From Plantago major (lineage: Eukaryota > Streptophyta > Magnoliopsida > Lamiales > Plantaginaceae), in assembly GCA_026545765.1 (NCBI GenBank), contig CM048839.1, positions 61,315,677-61,379,676 on the forward strand: 64,000 nucleotides of DNA, given 5' to 3'. The notes below the pieces were generated by a model. That model saw nothing but the letters and a program-made list of their open reading frames with translations, was not told where the DNA came from and made no database searches. Below are positions 32,151-45,374 of this stretch, one piece after another. Both the position numbers and the translations under genes were made by a program. Position 1 is the first letter of the stretch. The number at the start of each line of letters is the position of its first letter.

Positions 32151-34635
32151 ATGTCTTTAAGTGACGCTCCAATTCTCAAGCCAGAGAATTATGAGAAATG
32201 GAAGAACAACATGATGCTCCACCTAGAAGCCATCAGTGATGAAATGATCGAAGTAATAAAGAATGGCCCCATAGTCAGTCAGCAACTCAAGCAGGTTATG
32301 GAGGTTTCTAATGGTAGAGACAAAGTGCCCACTGATGAAGAACCAAGTGGTGGTTCCTCACAAACATGTGCTTCAACCAGTGGAAGACTACTAGTCAAGT
32401 TGTTTACGAGCCAAAGCCCAGAGAGCTCTGGACATCGGAAGATGCCAAGAGAAATCGACTGGATGGTCAGGCTCACAATATCATCATACGTTCCACTCCA
32501 GAGCACATACAGTGTAAACTGTGGGGTGCAAAAACGGTGAAAGTGGCCTGGCAACTAATTGAGGAAATCTGTGCCAGCACTGAGAAAACAAAGGAAAATA
32601 AGTTCGAAGTTTTGAAGCTCAAATTCCAAAACTTTAAACATGGTCCCACAGAGACTCTTAAAGAACTAGATTTCCGGTTCACAACATTGATGAGTGAAAT
32701 GGCTGCACTTGGTGAAAGTGAGAGATACTCTAACTCTGAAAAGGTTAAGACTATCGTGAGAAGCTTGAATCAAAACTGGGAACACACTCAGTATTTTTAT
32801 TTCAACCAAGGAATGCCAAATATCACTCCAGTAGAACTATTTTCCCACTTAGCTACTGTCAACTAGGAAACTACTCAAAGAGAAAGAACAATTGCTGAGA
32901 AAGTTCACAACGTTGCTTTGGTAACACAAGGTACTTCTGAAAAGAAGGATACCAAGGAAATGACTGAGGAAGATGCTCTTGCTGTAAAGCAAATGAGAAA
33001 ATATGTCAGTCGGGAGATTGAGAGAAGAAAAGACAAAGAGAAGCTGAAAAAGCATCTAGGCTCAAACTATCACCAGTACAAAAATATGCAGCTGTCAAAC
33101 TCGCTGAACAAGCCGGCTCAGCAAGCATCTAGTACTGAGGAAGCTGAAATCGGAAATGATATATGTTTCTATTGTCAGAAACCTGGTCATTTTAGAAGAG
33201 ATTTCCCTGTTTTCAATTAGCTAAAGACAGGTGACAAGAAAGATAGAAGAAACTTCAAGAAAGGTCAGAGAGCTATGCTCACTGAAGAAAGGAAAAAGAT
33301 TCAAATCCAACTGGATGCTCTTGATATTGAGTCAGAATCTGAGGAAGAAGACTCAGATGACACCAAACTACCTTCTCCAGAATTATGTGGCATCACTCAT
33401 GAATTAGTTGACTTTGGTCAAAAGAAAAGGGAAATATGTGGGGTTGCTGAGGAGATCTATCCAGATTGCTCCAACATTGAGCCTTGCCTAATGGCTGGCG
33501 AGGTAACCAACATTTCTCAATTCATAACTTATGAGAGTGATGAGGAAGAAATCAGAGATTCAGAATATTTCAGAAGAGAACTTGATCTCTACAAAAGAGA
33601 ATTTCAAATGATCCGATCTAGAGCCGACATTCTTGAAGAAGAAAAGAATTCTCTTAAAAAGGAAAATTCACAATTACTCAAGATATCTGAGAAAAAGGAT
33701 GCTGAAAATGCATTTCTCAAAGCACAAATATCTGAAACAGAGAAGTTACACAGAAAGGCAATGGATATACTCCAAAAGGAAAATAAAGATCTTCTTTCTG
33801 AAAATGAGGAACTCAAGAAGAAAGAACTATCTTTTCAATCCTATGCCAAAGCTTGTGACACTCTTACTGAAGTACACTCTTATTTAAGAGATCCTTCAGA
33901 AAAGGGAGGACTTAAATTTGGACACACAAACAAATAGTTCTACCACTCTGAATAAGAGTGACGAAAGAATAACATTTGTTAGTGCTCAGCAAGATGGTTC
34001 CCAAACAACATATAGCATTGGTCAGAAAGCTAAGGTTGTTGACAAAGGAAAGGCAGTTGCGAACAAACCTTTGTGGGAAAAACAAGTCCAAAAGAAAACT
34101 GTTGAGAACGTTTCTGTAAAAAGAAACATAACACTGAAAAGTGTAATCACCCACAGTGCTATGTTTCTCAAAAAGGAAAAATTGCAGGAGCAGGCAAATT
34201 TTCCAATATCACATTTTCTGGAAAGAAAGACGTTCCAGAAACTAGCAAAGCTGCTGAGAAAAGAACTCAGACAGCGCCAGGTACTCGAAATGGCATTGGC
34301 TATAAAGCCATCGGGAAATAACTCACTCATGAGTATAAACAAGAGCAAGAACGATGGATGAAAGCCAGGATTGCGCATAGCAATCATCAGAAGTGGAAGA
34401 AAGAACAGGTTACGACCACTCTCAATGCCAGGCTAGAAGAAGTCTGGCAAGGAAAGCTAAGTTTGCTGAAAAGCAGACTCAGCAACTTGACTGGTATCTG
34501 AAAGCACCACAAGGAGGACCAAGGAACACACCAAGAAGGAAAATAGCTTTAAATGATAATGACACTAATCATTTAATTCCTCCTTATGTTCCAACAAGAC
34601 AAAAGAATATCCCAAGGAAGTTCATTCAGAAATGA
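32151..34635 (+). pseudogene. gag: copy B gag (broken)
   Basis: ATG at 32151 (MSLSDAPILKPENYEKWKNN). A frameshift at about 32380-32400 leads to the UBN2-type capsid region, open to 32866 (KTIVRSLNQNWEHTQYFYFN), where TAT has become TAG. The next segment, 32918-33220, holds the zinc knuckle CFYCQKPGHFRRDF, in which the last cysteine is phenylalanine, so zinc binding should be lost. The segment 33275-33937 is acidic, then coiled coil (DILEEEKNSLKKENSQLLKISEKKDAENAFLKAQIS). The basic C-terminal part (33918-34635) is frameshifted. Gag normally forms the virus-like particle; this copy cannot make a full protein. Confidence 0.9.
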
Positions 34636-34709
34636 ATTCCTACAGGCAGATTCTTTAGTCCAGAAGGTTCCATTATTGGAATGGAGCCTAACTCCATGTT
34701 TCCTGTCTT

Positions 34710-37700
34710 GTGCAGAACACTCTGAGGAAGAACCCGAAGTGGCATTTTGATAGTGGATGTGGGAAGCACATGACAAGAGACAAAGCAAATCTGATTAACT
34801 ACAGAAAATGCGATAAAGGACCAATTATTAGGTTTGCTAGAGGAGATGAAAATCCAACCATAGGATTTGGCCATCTGAAGTTTGGAGCTCTTACAATCTC
34901 TGAAGTACTACATGTAAAGGGATTGAAATATAATCTCCTAAGCATGAGTCAATTAGTAGACAAAGGGTACACTGTCAAGATGAAGTCAAAACTATGCAAA
35001 GTAATTGACAATGAGTCAAAGCAGACAGTCTTGGTTGCTAGGCGAAAAGGAAATCTTTATGTTGCTGACTGGGCATCTGCCACAACGAAGAATGTCTCAT
35101 GGTGAGTCAATCTGGCCACACTGAAGAAAACTGGCTATGGCATAAAAGAATGAGTCACTTAAACTTCAAAACTCTGAACAAGCTAGCCAAGAAAGAATTG
35201 GTGGTTGGTTTACCCAAAATGGTATATAGAAAAGATGGTATATGCTCAGCTTGCCAAATTGGAAAACAATCCAAAACATCTTTCAAGTCTAAAACTAGAC
35301 ACTCCAGTGAAAGGCCACTGCAAATGTTACATATGGATCTTTTTGAATCCTCTGTAACTAGCTATGCAGAAAAGAAGTATGGTCTGGCTGTTGTTGATGA
35401 TTACTCAAGATTCACTTGGTTGTATTTTCAAACAAAAATCTGATGCAAGGGTTGAGATACCCAACTTGCTGAATAACCTTGAAGTCATGAAAAATGACAA
35501 GGTATCTGTAATCAGAACAGACCATGGTACTGAGTTTGTGAACCAGTACATAAAAGAGTTTTGTACCTGCAAAGGTATACAACATCATCTTCCGTAAGGA
35601 CGCCACAACAAAATGGCGTTGCTGAAAGGAAGAATAGGACCCTAAAAGAAGCAGCAAGAACAATGCTTGCTGACACTGAAATAAGTGAAATCTATTGGGT
35701 TGAAGTTGTTAACACAGCCTGCTACACTCAAAATAGATGTTTGATTAACAAACACCATGACAAAACTCCTTATGAACTTTTGAATGGTAGACCCCCTAGT
35801 ATCAAACATCTAAGGGTGTTTGGTTGCAGATGTTTTGTTCATAACAATGGAAAAGAATACTTGAGAACATTTCAACCAAAAGCAGATGAAGAAGTATTTC
35901 TTGGTTATTCTCTGAATAGCAAAGCCTCCAGAATCTACAACAAAAGAATGCAAAAGATTGAAGAATATGTTCATGTTGTCATCTACGAAGGAAACAAGAA
36001 CGTACTCTTGAATGAAGAACTCTAAGATAGGTTCAAAGAACTAATGATTAAAGATTCTGAAGAAGAATCCTCAAAACAAAACTCTATCATTCACTTAGAG
36101 GATGAATCTGACGACGAAAAACAACCATTGCTTAGTAACAACCAGATGACTCTAAGACATGATAAAGAATTTCCTATGAGGATTTCAGAAATGGAACAGG
36201 TTACTGAGAACCTTCATCATGAAGAGGTTTCTGAGAATGAGATTGCTGAAAATCAAATTCCAGATATCTCCAACACTGAAAAAGTGTCAGATATCCATGG
36301 CATTTCCCATGTGTCAGATATCTCAGATATTGTACAATTATCCCATCAAGATCATATTGATTCACATTAAGATCACAATGATATTGATCCTACTAGTTCA
36401 AAACCCATTATGAAATGGATAAGAAATCATCCTGCCAAGGATGTGATCGGTCCTTTAGACCAAGGAGTTAGAACTAGGAGAGCAATTGCTGACTCTCTTT
36501 ATGGATATTTCATCTAAAATATTGAACCTAAAACTATAGAAGAAGCATTGAAGGATCAAGATTGGATCTCTGCAATGCAAGAAGAGTTGGATCAATTTAA
36601 GAGAAACAAAGTCTAGAAACTGGTTCCATTTGTTGACGGAATATCTGTAATTGGAACCAAGTGGGTTTTCAGAAATAAAATGAATGAGTCTGGTGAAATA
36701 ACCAGAAACAAAGAAAGGTTGGTTGCCAAGGACTAGATTCATCCAAACAAAAGGACTAGATTTTGACGAGTCATATGCTCCAGTTGCAAGATTGGACGCA
36801 ATTAGACTATTTTTAGCCTTTGAAGCTCATAATGACTTTAAAGTTTATCAGATGGATGTTAAAAGTGCATTCCTAAACGGTGTACTTGCTTAAGAAATCT
36901 ATGTTGAACAGCCACCAGGCTTTGAGGTTTCCACAGAAAGTAGAATGGTTTATAAGCTTCAGAAAGCTCTGTATGGACTGAAACAGGCTCCGAGAGCATG
37001 GTATGATACTTTGGCCAAATACTTGCTGAAAAGTGGCTTCAAGAAAGGAGATGTTGATAAAACATTCTTTACTTTGAACCATGAAGGGAAACTACTTCTA
37101 GTCCAAGTATATGTTGATGACATTATATTTGGATCTAAAGACAAGCAACTTTGTGAAGACTTTGCTGAGCTCATGAAAAGTAAATTTGAGATGAGCATGA
37201 TGGGAGAATTAAACTACTTCCTAGGATTGCAACTCAAGCAACTTAATGATGGAATATTCATTAGTCAAACAAAGTATGCAAAGGATATGCTCAACAAGTT
37301 TAATCTAAAGCCTTCTGAAAAGAATGCTAAGATACCTATGAGCATTGGAACCAAAATGACCTATACTGAAACTGACAAAAGTGTTGAAGAACACAAGTAT
37401 AGGAAATTGATTGCATCTCTACTGTACCTCACTGCAAGTAGACCTGATATTCAATATGCAGTTGGAGTGTGTGCTAGATTCCAGACAAATCCAATGCAAT
37501 CACATTACAACATTGCTATAAAAATATGAAGGTATGTAAAGGGTACTGTAGAAGTTGGATAGTGGTATCCAAATGAAAGTGGATTGAGTTTAGTTGGCTA
37601 TTAGAATGCTGACTATGCTAGATCATTGCTTGATAGAAAAAGCACCTCAGGAACTTGTCAATTTCTTGGTGCCAGATTAATTTCATAGTTCAGCAATAAA

Positions 37701-38081
37701 CAAAACTCAATTGCCACATCTACCACAGAGGCTGAATATATTGTTGCTGGGTGTTGTGCTTCACAAATATTGTGGATACAACAACAACTCAGAGACTATG
37801 AGGTGAATGAAGAGATAACTCCAATTTTCTGTGACAACACAAGTGCTATTGCCATAACTCAGAATCCTAAGTTTCATGAAAGAACAAAGCACATTGATGT
37901 TAGACACCACTTCATTAGAAACCATGTTGAAAAAGGAAATTTAGAGATACTCAAGATTGGTACTGAAGACCAACTTGCTGATATATTTACAAAGCCTTTG
38001 CAAGAAAGCAGGTTCTTAACTTTGAGACATAGTCTTGGGTTAATGGAGCTACCAAAGGAACTGAAAAGTTCTAATCTCTGA
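34710..38081 (+). pseudogene. pol: copy B pol: protease, integrase, RT, RNase H (broken)
   Basis: Protease with FDSGCGKHMTRD (34746-34781). A 1-nt frame change at about 35090 leads to the zinc-binding LWHKRMSHLNF...CSACQIGKQSK part (35099-35443). The integrase core has DHGTEF (about 35520) and NGVAERKNR (about 35613), but the two lie on either side of a 4-bp deletion near 35590. The RT has [14 protein letters not shown] and an intact YVDD at 37110-37121 inside the open stretch 36945-37529. RNase H (37770-38081) has FCDNTSAIAITQN and ADIFTKPL. Stops occur at about 36024, 36368, 36517, 36615, 36890, 37527 and 37686; several look like TGG-to-TAG changes. Confidence 0.93.
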
Positions 38082-39034
38082 GACAGAAATTCAGAAAGGA
38101 GAAAGATATCTGGAACGGGCATCTAGATATTCAAGGCAAAAAGGTATCTGAGACGGGAACTCATATACTAAAAGAAGCTAAAAATAAAAAAAAAATGTGA
38201 AGGGAGACAGGAACTCAATATGATTGAGAAAGGAAAAAGGAGAGATGAGATATCTGGAACAGGAATCCTGAATATCAAAGGCAAAATGTGAAACACTTAG
38301 CAAAAAGACATCTGAGACGGGTACTCAAATATCAAAGGTTAAAGGGTAAAATGGCTATTTGAAGATTTCTGAGACAGGTACTCAGATATCTAGATCACTT
38401 AGTGAGGGGGAACACAAAAAGAGAAATGTGGTACAACTATACTCAGTCAACTACATCTCTGGTGTTTTGTATCTTTCCATTTTTATGCTAAGTTACACCC
38501 AATCTCTGAACTGACTACATAAGTCCAAAGATTGTCCCTTAGTCACACAAAAGAGATGTGATTCAGATAGCTAATCGCCAAAATTCATTAATTGGGCACA
38601 ATCACCTAGGTTGATTGTGATCATTGCTAGAAAAGCAATCCTAACCATTGATAAAATGGGCATTCCATTTTAAAGGCCGAGATCAATTCTCAGTAAAATA
38701 GTGGACTATAAAAACTCAGATGTGGCCCACTAAGCATTTAATGCAAATCGAATTTTACCAAAGCCTTACTGCACGTACACAGATACAAATGCACAAAATT
38801 AATTTGTGTATTTTTGCCTGTTGGAATTACACTGCTATATATATAGGATTTTGGCAAAAGAAATCACTTTCGCCTAATCCTACATTTGCTCTTGCACAAA
38901 AACTGCAAAATACTCTCAAATCTCTCTGCAATTTTCTCTGCAACTACTGATTCCTTCTTAGTTTTTCTGCAAAGAATCACTAATTTCCTACCTCAATCTC
39001 TTCTCGTTTTTCAAAAACTTCACTATTTAAAGAG
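38082..39034 (+). other. pol-ORF3 spacer, copy B
   Basis: Longer than in A because the TCTGAGACGGG-ACTCA repeat region (38076-38400) has more units. Hairpins: CACAATCA/TGATTGTG arms at 38597-38619 and ATTGCT/AGCAAT arms at 38623-38639. A TATA-like ACTATAAAA lies near 38703 and CTATATATATAGG at 38833-38845, followed by the conserved leader to the ATG at 39035. Confidence 0.7.
38833..38845 (+). promoter_or_regulatory. TATA-like box upstream of ORF3, copy B
   Basis: CTATATATATAGG, about 200 bp before the ORF3 ATG, same sequence and spacing as in copy A. The following bases GGCAAAAGAAATCACTTTCGCC are also shared. Confidence 0.5.
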
Positions 39035-42000
39035 ATGGCTCCCAAACGTGCTTCTACTCAGAAATCCCAAGCTACTACATCTAGTACTGCTGAAAAGCAA
39101 GCACCAGTGTTGGTTATAACAAACAATCGGTTGATTGGAGAGTTCAATCCTGATCATTGGACTTCAAATCACAGGATGATTTGGGGTGGTGCCATGATTG
39201 TGGAATACCTGGTAGCTGCAATAGAAAACCAGACTGACAGAAAGCTGGTACTTGATATGCTTGAAAAGGCACAAATCAAGGGCTTTCTATCTGCTCTTCC
39301 CAGTGGAGTTTCTTCACTGGATTTCCTGGAGTTTTACAACAACTCCACGATTATCTCCAAAGTCTCTGAAGGCACTGAGACAGTGTCTATCAAAACCAAA
39401 GTCCAAGGACAAGAAATCTTGTTGGACGAAACAGCTTTCTATGAGCTGTTTGAACTTCAAAATCTTGGAAAGGATTTTGAAATTGACACCAAGGATGAAG
39501 ATCTCCTTGAAGGTGTGAAGCAACTATACAGTGATGTGTGTGATCTTGACAAGCCAGACACACCCATCGACTTTAAGCTTGCTGACATAATGACCAGACA
39601 TCTGTTGGTTCACTGGGATGTGTTAGCATGTATCCTTCATAGATGCTTTGATGGTCTACAAGGAGGTGCGGGCCAGTTAAGCCAAGAATGCTGGATGATG
39701 ATGTTCTTGTTGAATCAACAAGAAAAAGGCTGGAAAACCCTTTTAATTGAGGGAAGTACGCCTTCATGAAATTTGTGAAGAAGATACAAGGCTTTGAGCC
39801 TAAAATCGTTAAGGGCCTTGCTGAGCCAAAAGCCACAGTAAACTATGGACTGAAGATTTGCTACTTACTGGAGTGCCTTGGCATTGAGCTCATAGAGACG
39901 TCAGACATTGCCAATAGTAACCTACTCTACAAATATGAGTATACAAACATGATGAAAAAGGTTACTGTATCTCAGAAAGGTTCCAAGAAATGAAAGACTG
40001 ATGAGGTATCTGAAGGTTCCATTGTGACTAAAAGGCCCAGAACTTCACAAAAGAAGTCTGCTGGCAAATCAGAAAGCATAGCCATTATGGATGTCGACTC
40101 TCAGCTACCTGCCGCCACTGCTGATGAACTCATCAATGCTACTAAGACCACTCTTGATAAAATCATCAATGCAGATGAACTCATCAATGCTGCAGAGTGC
40201 CTTGCTGATGAACTTATCAATCCTGATAAAAGCAGTGAGAAACTTCAAACTCTCTCTGCAGAAGCAGCAGGGATTGTTTATAACTCTTTCCAGATTTCGA
40301 TGACGAATCGGACAAGAAGGAGAAGATCCCAGCCCCCAAGGTTACTGAAAAAGTAACCAACGCCAAGGGGAAGAAGAACAAAAGGTCCAAGATTGCTGAG
40401 AAAGCAACTAGCTCAAAGGTTGCTGAGCAAGCACCTATAGCAAAGGTTGTTGGTGCCAACACACCATCAGGGAAAGTCACGTATAAACAACTTCAAGAAG
40501 CCCTGATGAGTGGTGACCTAATGTTGGTAGACGCTGATGTTAACACCACACTTAAAAATCTGGAAGAGCTCTCAAATGCTCAAACTTCTGCTTCCAGACA
40601 ACCACAACAGCCACAAGTGGTTGATGAAATGGTCAATGAACTCCATTTTGACATACAAGCAATGCAATATGCTGAAGAAAATCCTGCAAATGAACAGGTT
40701 CCCCAACTCCTAGAGAGGGATCAAACTGAGACACCTGCTCAAAATGATCAAACAGGGGAGGCAACTGAGTTAGTCACTCAGAAAGGTCTGAAGTACCTGA
40801 AACTTCAAACAAAGAAGCTGAAATGGAACAACAAGACCAAATCATAGAAGGGTCACAAGTTCCAAAGACCAATCAGCCTGACACTGCTCAGGTAGCTGAA
40901 TGGTTTAACTCTCTACTTGTGATATTTTTTGTTTATTAATCTTGTTATTTGATAAAATTTCTTTGTTACAGGCTGAATTAGAAACACAAGAACAAGAGGA
41001 AGCTGGAAAGCTTGCCTCAGAATCTGAGAAGGAGGCTTCCATAGCCTCACCACTTAAAGAACAGGAGCCTATCTCACAGGTAGAAGAAAGTTCCTTAAGA
41101 TATAACATCTCAGATATATGCTTTATACACATGAATAATACTAAAGTGTTTATTTCTAATAAGCTCCAACTGAGAAGAAGAAGATAAGGCAGAAATGCCA
41201 GAAAAGGACACAGAAATCCCCTCCTCCATCTACTCAGAAATCAACCCATCCATCTCCCCAACAAAAAGACTCTACTGAACAAGTAGTTGAGCACTCTGAG
41301 GACAACACTCAGAAAATATTGGATGCACAAGCCAGAGTTGCTCAACTCAAACAATTGTTGGAGGAAGAACAACAACTACATCTTCAACTGGAAGAAAAGA
41401 TAGCTGAATCCAGAGTCAAGCTAGATAAACTTGAAGAACAAACGCGCAAAGAAACCTAAGCTTACTCTGAGATTAAAGGGCTCCGGGACGCTGTTGATTA
41501 TATTGCCAAGGAGCTAGATGCTGAACATGTATCTGAAGAAAAGCATGATGCTAAGGCTGCATCTTCACCAAAGAAACCATCCTCCAAAGGCAAGAAACCC
41601 ATATCTAAGATGGTTGCCGCCATCAGAAACTTTGATGAAGAAGTATAAGAGGATGAAGATCACTGGGCTAATGACTCAGATGATGAAGAAGACAAGGCAT
41701 TGGCAGAACACCGCAATGAACACTTAGCGGTTTCTCATTTGAAAAGGAAGCTGATTGCTCCTGAAATCTTCAGCAAGCTGCCAAATGTCAACTCCAATGA
41801 ATACTTGAACAGATATCAAGTACTGGCTAAATTGAAAAAGGAGTTGTCTTCTCAAGATAAAGCCGCCATTGCATCAGTCCCTACAGAAATGAAGACATTC
41901 ACTGAGCTCATCACTCAGAGAACAACCAGTCTGGTCGTTGCTCAGAAAGACCTAGGCATGGTTAGGGATGATGACCAAAACTTGGCTGCAAAAGCCTTTG

Positions 42001-43368
42001 AAGAGGCTAGCTATGCTACTGGAAAAGCAGATGCTATTCAAGGCCCACTAGCAGAGCTCACTGATAAGGAAACAGGACTTATCAAACAAAATTAGGAGCT
42101 CAAGGCTGAACTTCAGAAGTTGGTTGCTGCTTACAATTATCTACAAGGAAACTTTGAGTCATGCTCAGAATCCTTTGTGACACTGAGTCAGTCAACAATG
42201 ACTAAGGGAGAAGGATTTCAAGGTGCTCATAAAGGAAGAGGAAGAGGAAACAAAAGAAAATCTGAACAACCACCTCATCCTCAGAATAAATGAGCCCTCC
42301 TCTAGTCAGATTGCTCTACAGATAGTGGACACTACTCAGCAACTTCCTGAAAAATGAATGACAACAAGGGCCATGGCACAGAAACCTCCAAGGATTACCA
42401 AGGCTCCAAGGAGAAGACAAGTAAGAGGGATTGATGAGTCTTCTGAAGAAGAAGAAGACGGCCAAAACAAATCCCAGGGCAATGAAGAAGGCTGCAAGAT
42501 CTTCACAAGAATTGATCTTGATGATGATGAAGAGACTGATGAAGATGAAACTCCTCTTCACAGAAAAAGAAAAAGGGTTGATAGCCTATCTGAGACCATA
42601 GCTGCAAAGCCTTTGGCAGCTAAAACACCCTCTGGAAATACCATGTCAATCCAGGGTGGTTCTTCAAGCAATCCCCCAAAGTAGAATTCAATATAAAGGA
42701 GGAATAGATTGAGAGCTGAAAGAACAAAAGGTCAACTTCCACTCAGGCCAGAAGAAGCCAAAATTAAGTATGTGAAGACCAACAATGACTCCTCTGTCTA
42801 CAAGTGCATTAATCAGAAGAATGGCTACTGGAGTTTGGAACTTAAGCACTTACTGGTAAATGAAAAATTTCCAGAACCAATCCATAAACAGCTCATGGCA
42901 TGGAGAAAAGACGAGCCAGTCTTGATTAATACCAACCACATCAAAGCCTGGTTGGATTTTGAAGTAATCAAGAGAATAGAAGCCATGAAAAAGGACCTCT
43001 CTGATGATTGTCCTTATGGAAAGCCAGATGATGTGCACAGAATTCCCAACATCACTGGAACAAGCACAAGAGCAAGACTTGCTGTGGAACCCTATGAGTC
43101 TTTCTACATGACTGAAGATCAATACAAAGGTGACATCAGATATCTGAAGATCATATATGAATACTTCAAGCTATCAGAGATCAGAATCGAGCATGCCTGG
43201 AAATGGGGAAAGTATCTGTGGGTCAAACAATTTGCCAAGAAGAATCCAACCAAAACCTACAAGGAAGTTTGTGGATTTGCCAGAAACACTGAGATGATAG
43301 TCAGGACTTTGCTCTTTGACTACTCAGATGATATCAAAAGGTTTGGGGATAGGGAATTTGCAAATTGA
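39035..43368 (+). pseudogene. Sirevirus-family ORF3, copy B (internally deleted, broken)
   Basis: ATG at 39035 (MAPKRASTQKSQATTSSTAEK). The N-terminal domain is open to about 39769 with EFYNNS and HWDVLACILHRCFDGLQGG; a 1-nt indel at about 39720-39765 shifts the frame. Next come the KKPRTS-like basic region, DELINA repeats, two introns (40892-40971 and 41080-41163) and then a joint at about 41205 where some 1.1 kb present in A (about 5783-6947, exons 3 to 6) is missing. The coiled coil (41310-41460) and the segment 41700-42095 follow. The C-terminal 219 codons (42709-43368) are open. Stops: TGA at 39991, TAA at 41457, TAG at 42093, TAG at 42682. Function unknown; nuclear-type composition as in copy A. 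Confidence 0.75.
40892..41163 (+). other. two GT-AG introns of ORF3, copy B
   Basis: Intron 1, 40892-40971 (80 bp), has GTAGCT...TTGTTACAG and an intact acceptor, whereas A has lost it. Intron 2, 41080-41163, ends TAATAAG where A has TAATAG, moving the acceptor one base. The exon between is 108 bp in both copies. Confidence 0.65.
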
Positions 43369-43762
43369 TCCATAGATCTGCTGATTGAAGACTTGAAGAT
43401 CTTGAAGACTTGAAGACTAGTTTATTAGGATGTCTAATTGGAGCTTGGTCACTCCTGTTGTCCTAGTGAACTATGTATTTTTTATCTTGCTGATTGTACT
43501 TTATTGTTCTATCATTGTAAAAGTTATCTGTAAACTTTCTTTGTAACAAATCTGATGAACCTACTCTCAGATATCAATCTATAAAAAGATAACTTGTCAG
43601 CAAAGATCACACCTTGTGATTTGGTTGATGCTTACTTTCTGCACTTAATTAAAATTTAATTGAAAAGATCATAAGAATTGATTAAGTGTTGGATTGTTCC
43701 CTCTTCCAAGTTGTAATAGGTTTAAAGATAGTCATCGTTGACTGATCAAAAAGGGGGAAATT
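43369..43762 (+). other. 3' spacer and polypurine tract, copy B
   Basis: Non-coding, homologous to 9193-9587. It ends in AAAAAGGGGGAAA (43748-43760) before the LTR TG. Confidence 0.85.
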
Positions 43763-45374
43763 TGTTAGGAATATTTGTTTAGATTTTGATCAGCAACCTA
43801 ATAACTTATCTTAGCTCAGAAAGGTGGTTAGTACTCTTGGTTCACTTGAACACTGTAAAAGAGGAAAATCACTAAGTACGATAGTTTAGCAAATCTTGTA
43901 TAGGATGTTAGGTCTCTGAATGTAATTTTTTTTATATCTTTGAAGAAGACCAAGAAGAAGGCATCCAGCAGGAGAGTTCAACATTTTCTTTGAAGTTTTG
44001 AAGACTGCACAAGATTGCTGAAGACAAAGGTTATCAGATGCCTATGTCCAGATATCTTTGATAAGCAAGTGTTTCTCAATAAACAAGTTTTGCAAAAGAT
44101 ATCTGAGAGCGCGAGGTTTCTGAACGAGGAAAAGTGCCCACAGATATCTACACTCAGATACTCTGGATAAAACTATGTTTCTGGGAAACAATGTTTCAAC
44201 AGATATTTGGAGATGAGAAGGTGTCTGGAAAGGGACATGCAATGCTTCAGAAGGCGTGCATAGTTCCGTTGGCACTACAGGACAAAAATAGTACAATGCA
44301 ATAAATGCGCAGACAGAGACATCTGTACAAAAGAGCAAATCTCTTAAAAGAGACAACGTCTTCTGCCGCACTATTTTCAGATATCAATAGTTTGAATTTC
44401 ATTAAGCCTAACGGATACTATTCAAACGACATGATTTTCAACTATAAATATCATCACTTAGAATGCTTGAAAGACACACAGAACTCACTGAAAATACTAA
44501 GCCTCTCTGATAATACAACTAGTAGTATCTTTCTCTCAAGCATACAAGTCTTCAACCTACTTATTCTTCAGCTTACAGTTGCGACTAAGCTCTTGAATTC
44601 TAAGTAGCATGAAAGTTCTAAGTGTCCAGATCCTTAACAAGCATTGCTATTTGTGAAGGAGTTGAATCAAAAGATCAAGTATCTGAGATTCATTCTCTAG
44701 AACATTTATCATAGACTTGGGTTAGTAAAAGAACATATGACCACACATTGTGAAGTGTGTTAAGTGACTCTTGTTCAAGAAGGTAGTATTACATAACTGT
44801 AGAAGTTATTAATCTACCAAATCTGACAAACTACCTTAATCAACACCATAAACGGCGTGGAGTACAGGAATTACTTAGTTTGAGAAACTAAGGAATAACT
44901 CCAAGGTTACTAAGCATAGGAAGTACTTAGTTTGGGAAACTAAGGAATAGCTCAAAGGTTTATGAGTATAGGAAGTACTTGGCTGAGAAAGTCGGGGAAT
45001 AACTCAGGGAAAACACTTGGTTGGGAACCTAGTGTTTTTAGAAATCGAGAGAATTTATTTGTAAGGTGAACTCAATTATCTGTCTTAGTGGATTCTAGGT
45101 CTGAGAAAGGCCGAAGTGGATTAGTTGAAGGATTACGCCACCTTCAGATACCACTATAAAGATCTGTGTTATTTACTTTCTACAATTTATTACTTGCTTT
45201 ATTTATCTTGCTGAGCACGTGCACTTATCACAGAAAAGTCTTCCGCTCTCTGAAATTAAGTATCAGATATCTTCACAGATATCTGAGAAATTGTGTTTAT
45301 CGACAAAAGTTGTAAAAGACTATTCACCCCCGCCCCCCTCTAGTATTTTCCCTTTGCCGTTATCTGGACCAACA
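43763..45374 (+). repeat. 3' LTR of copy B
   Basis: 1612 bp, TGTTAGGAATAT...GGACCAACA. TATA box at 44442-44450. Very similar to the 5' LTR; among the first differences are GATATC/ATATTT and CTAATGA/CTAATAA, transition-type changes. Confidence 0.95.

Larger units (their letters stand above)
30410..45374 (+). mobile_element. full-length Sirevirus-like Ty1/copia element, copy B (14.97 kb)
   Basis: All parts are present in order: 5' LTR, primer site, gag, protease, integrase, RT, RNase H, spacer, ORF3, polypurine tract, 3' LTR. Flanking 5-mers are GGAAG (30405-30409) and TGAAG (45375-45379), a target duplication with one mismatch. The first 170 bp of the two LTRs differ at only a handful of sites by eye, mostly C/T or G/A, so the insertion is fairly young. 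Coding regions nevertheless have several breaks. It lies inside the accessory ORF of element F. Confidence 0.95.
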
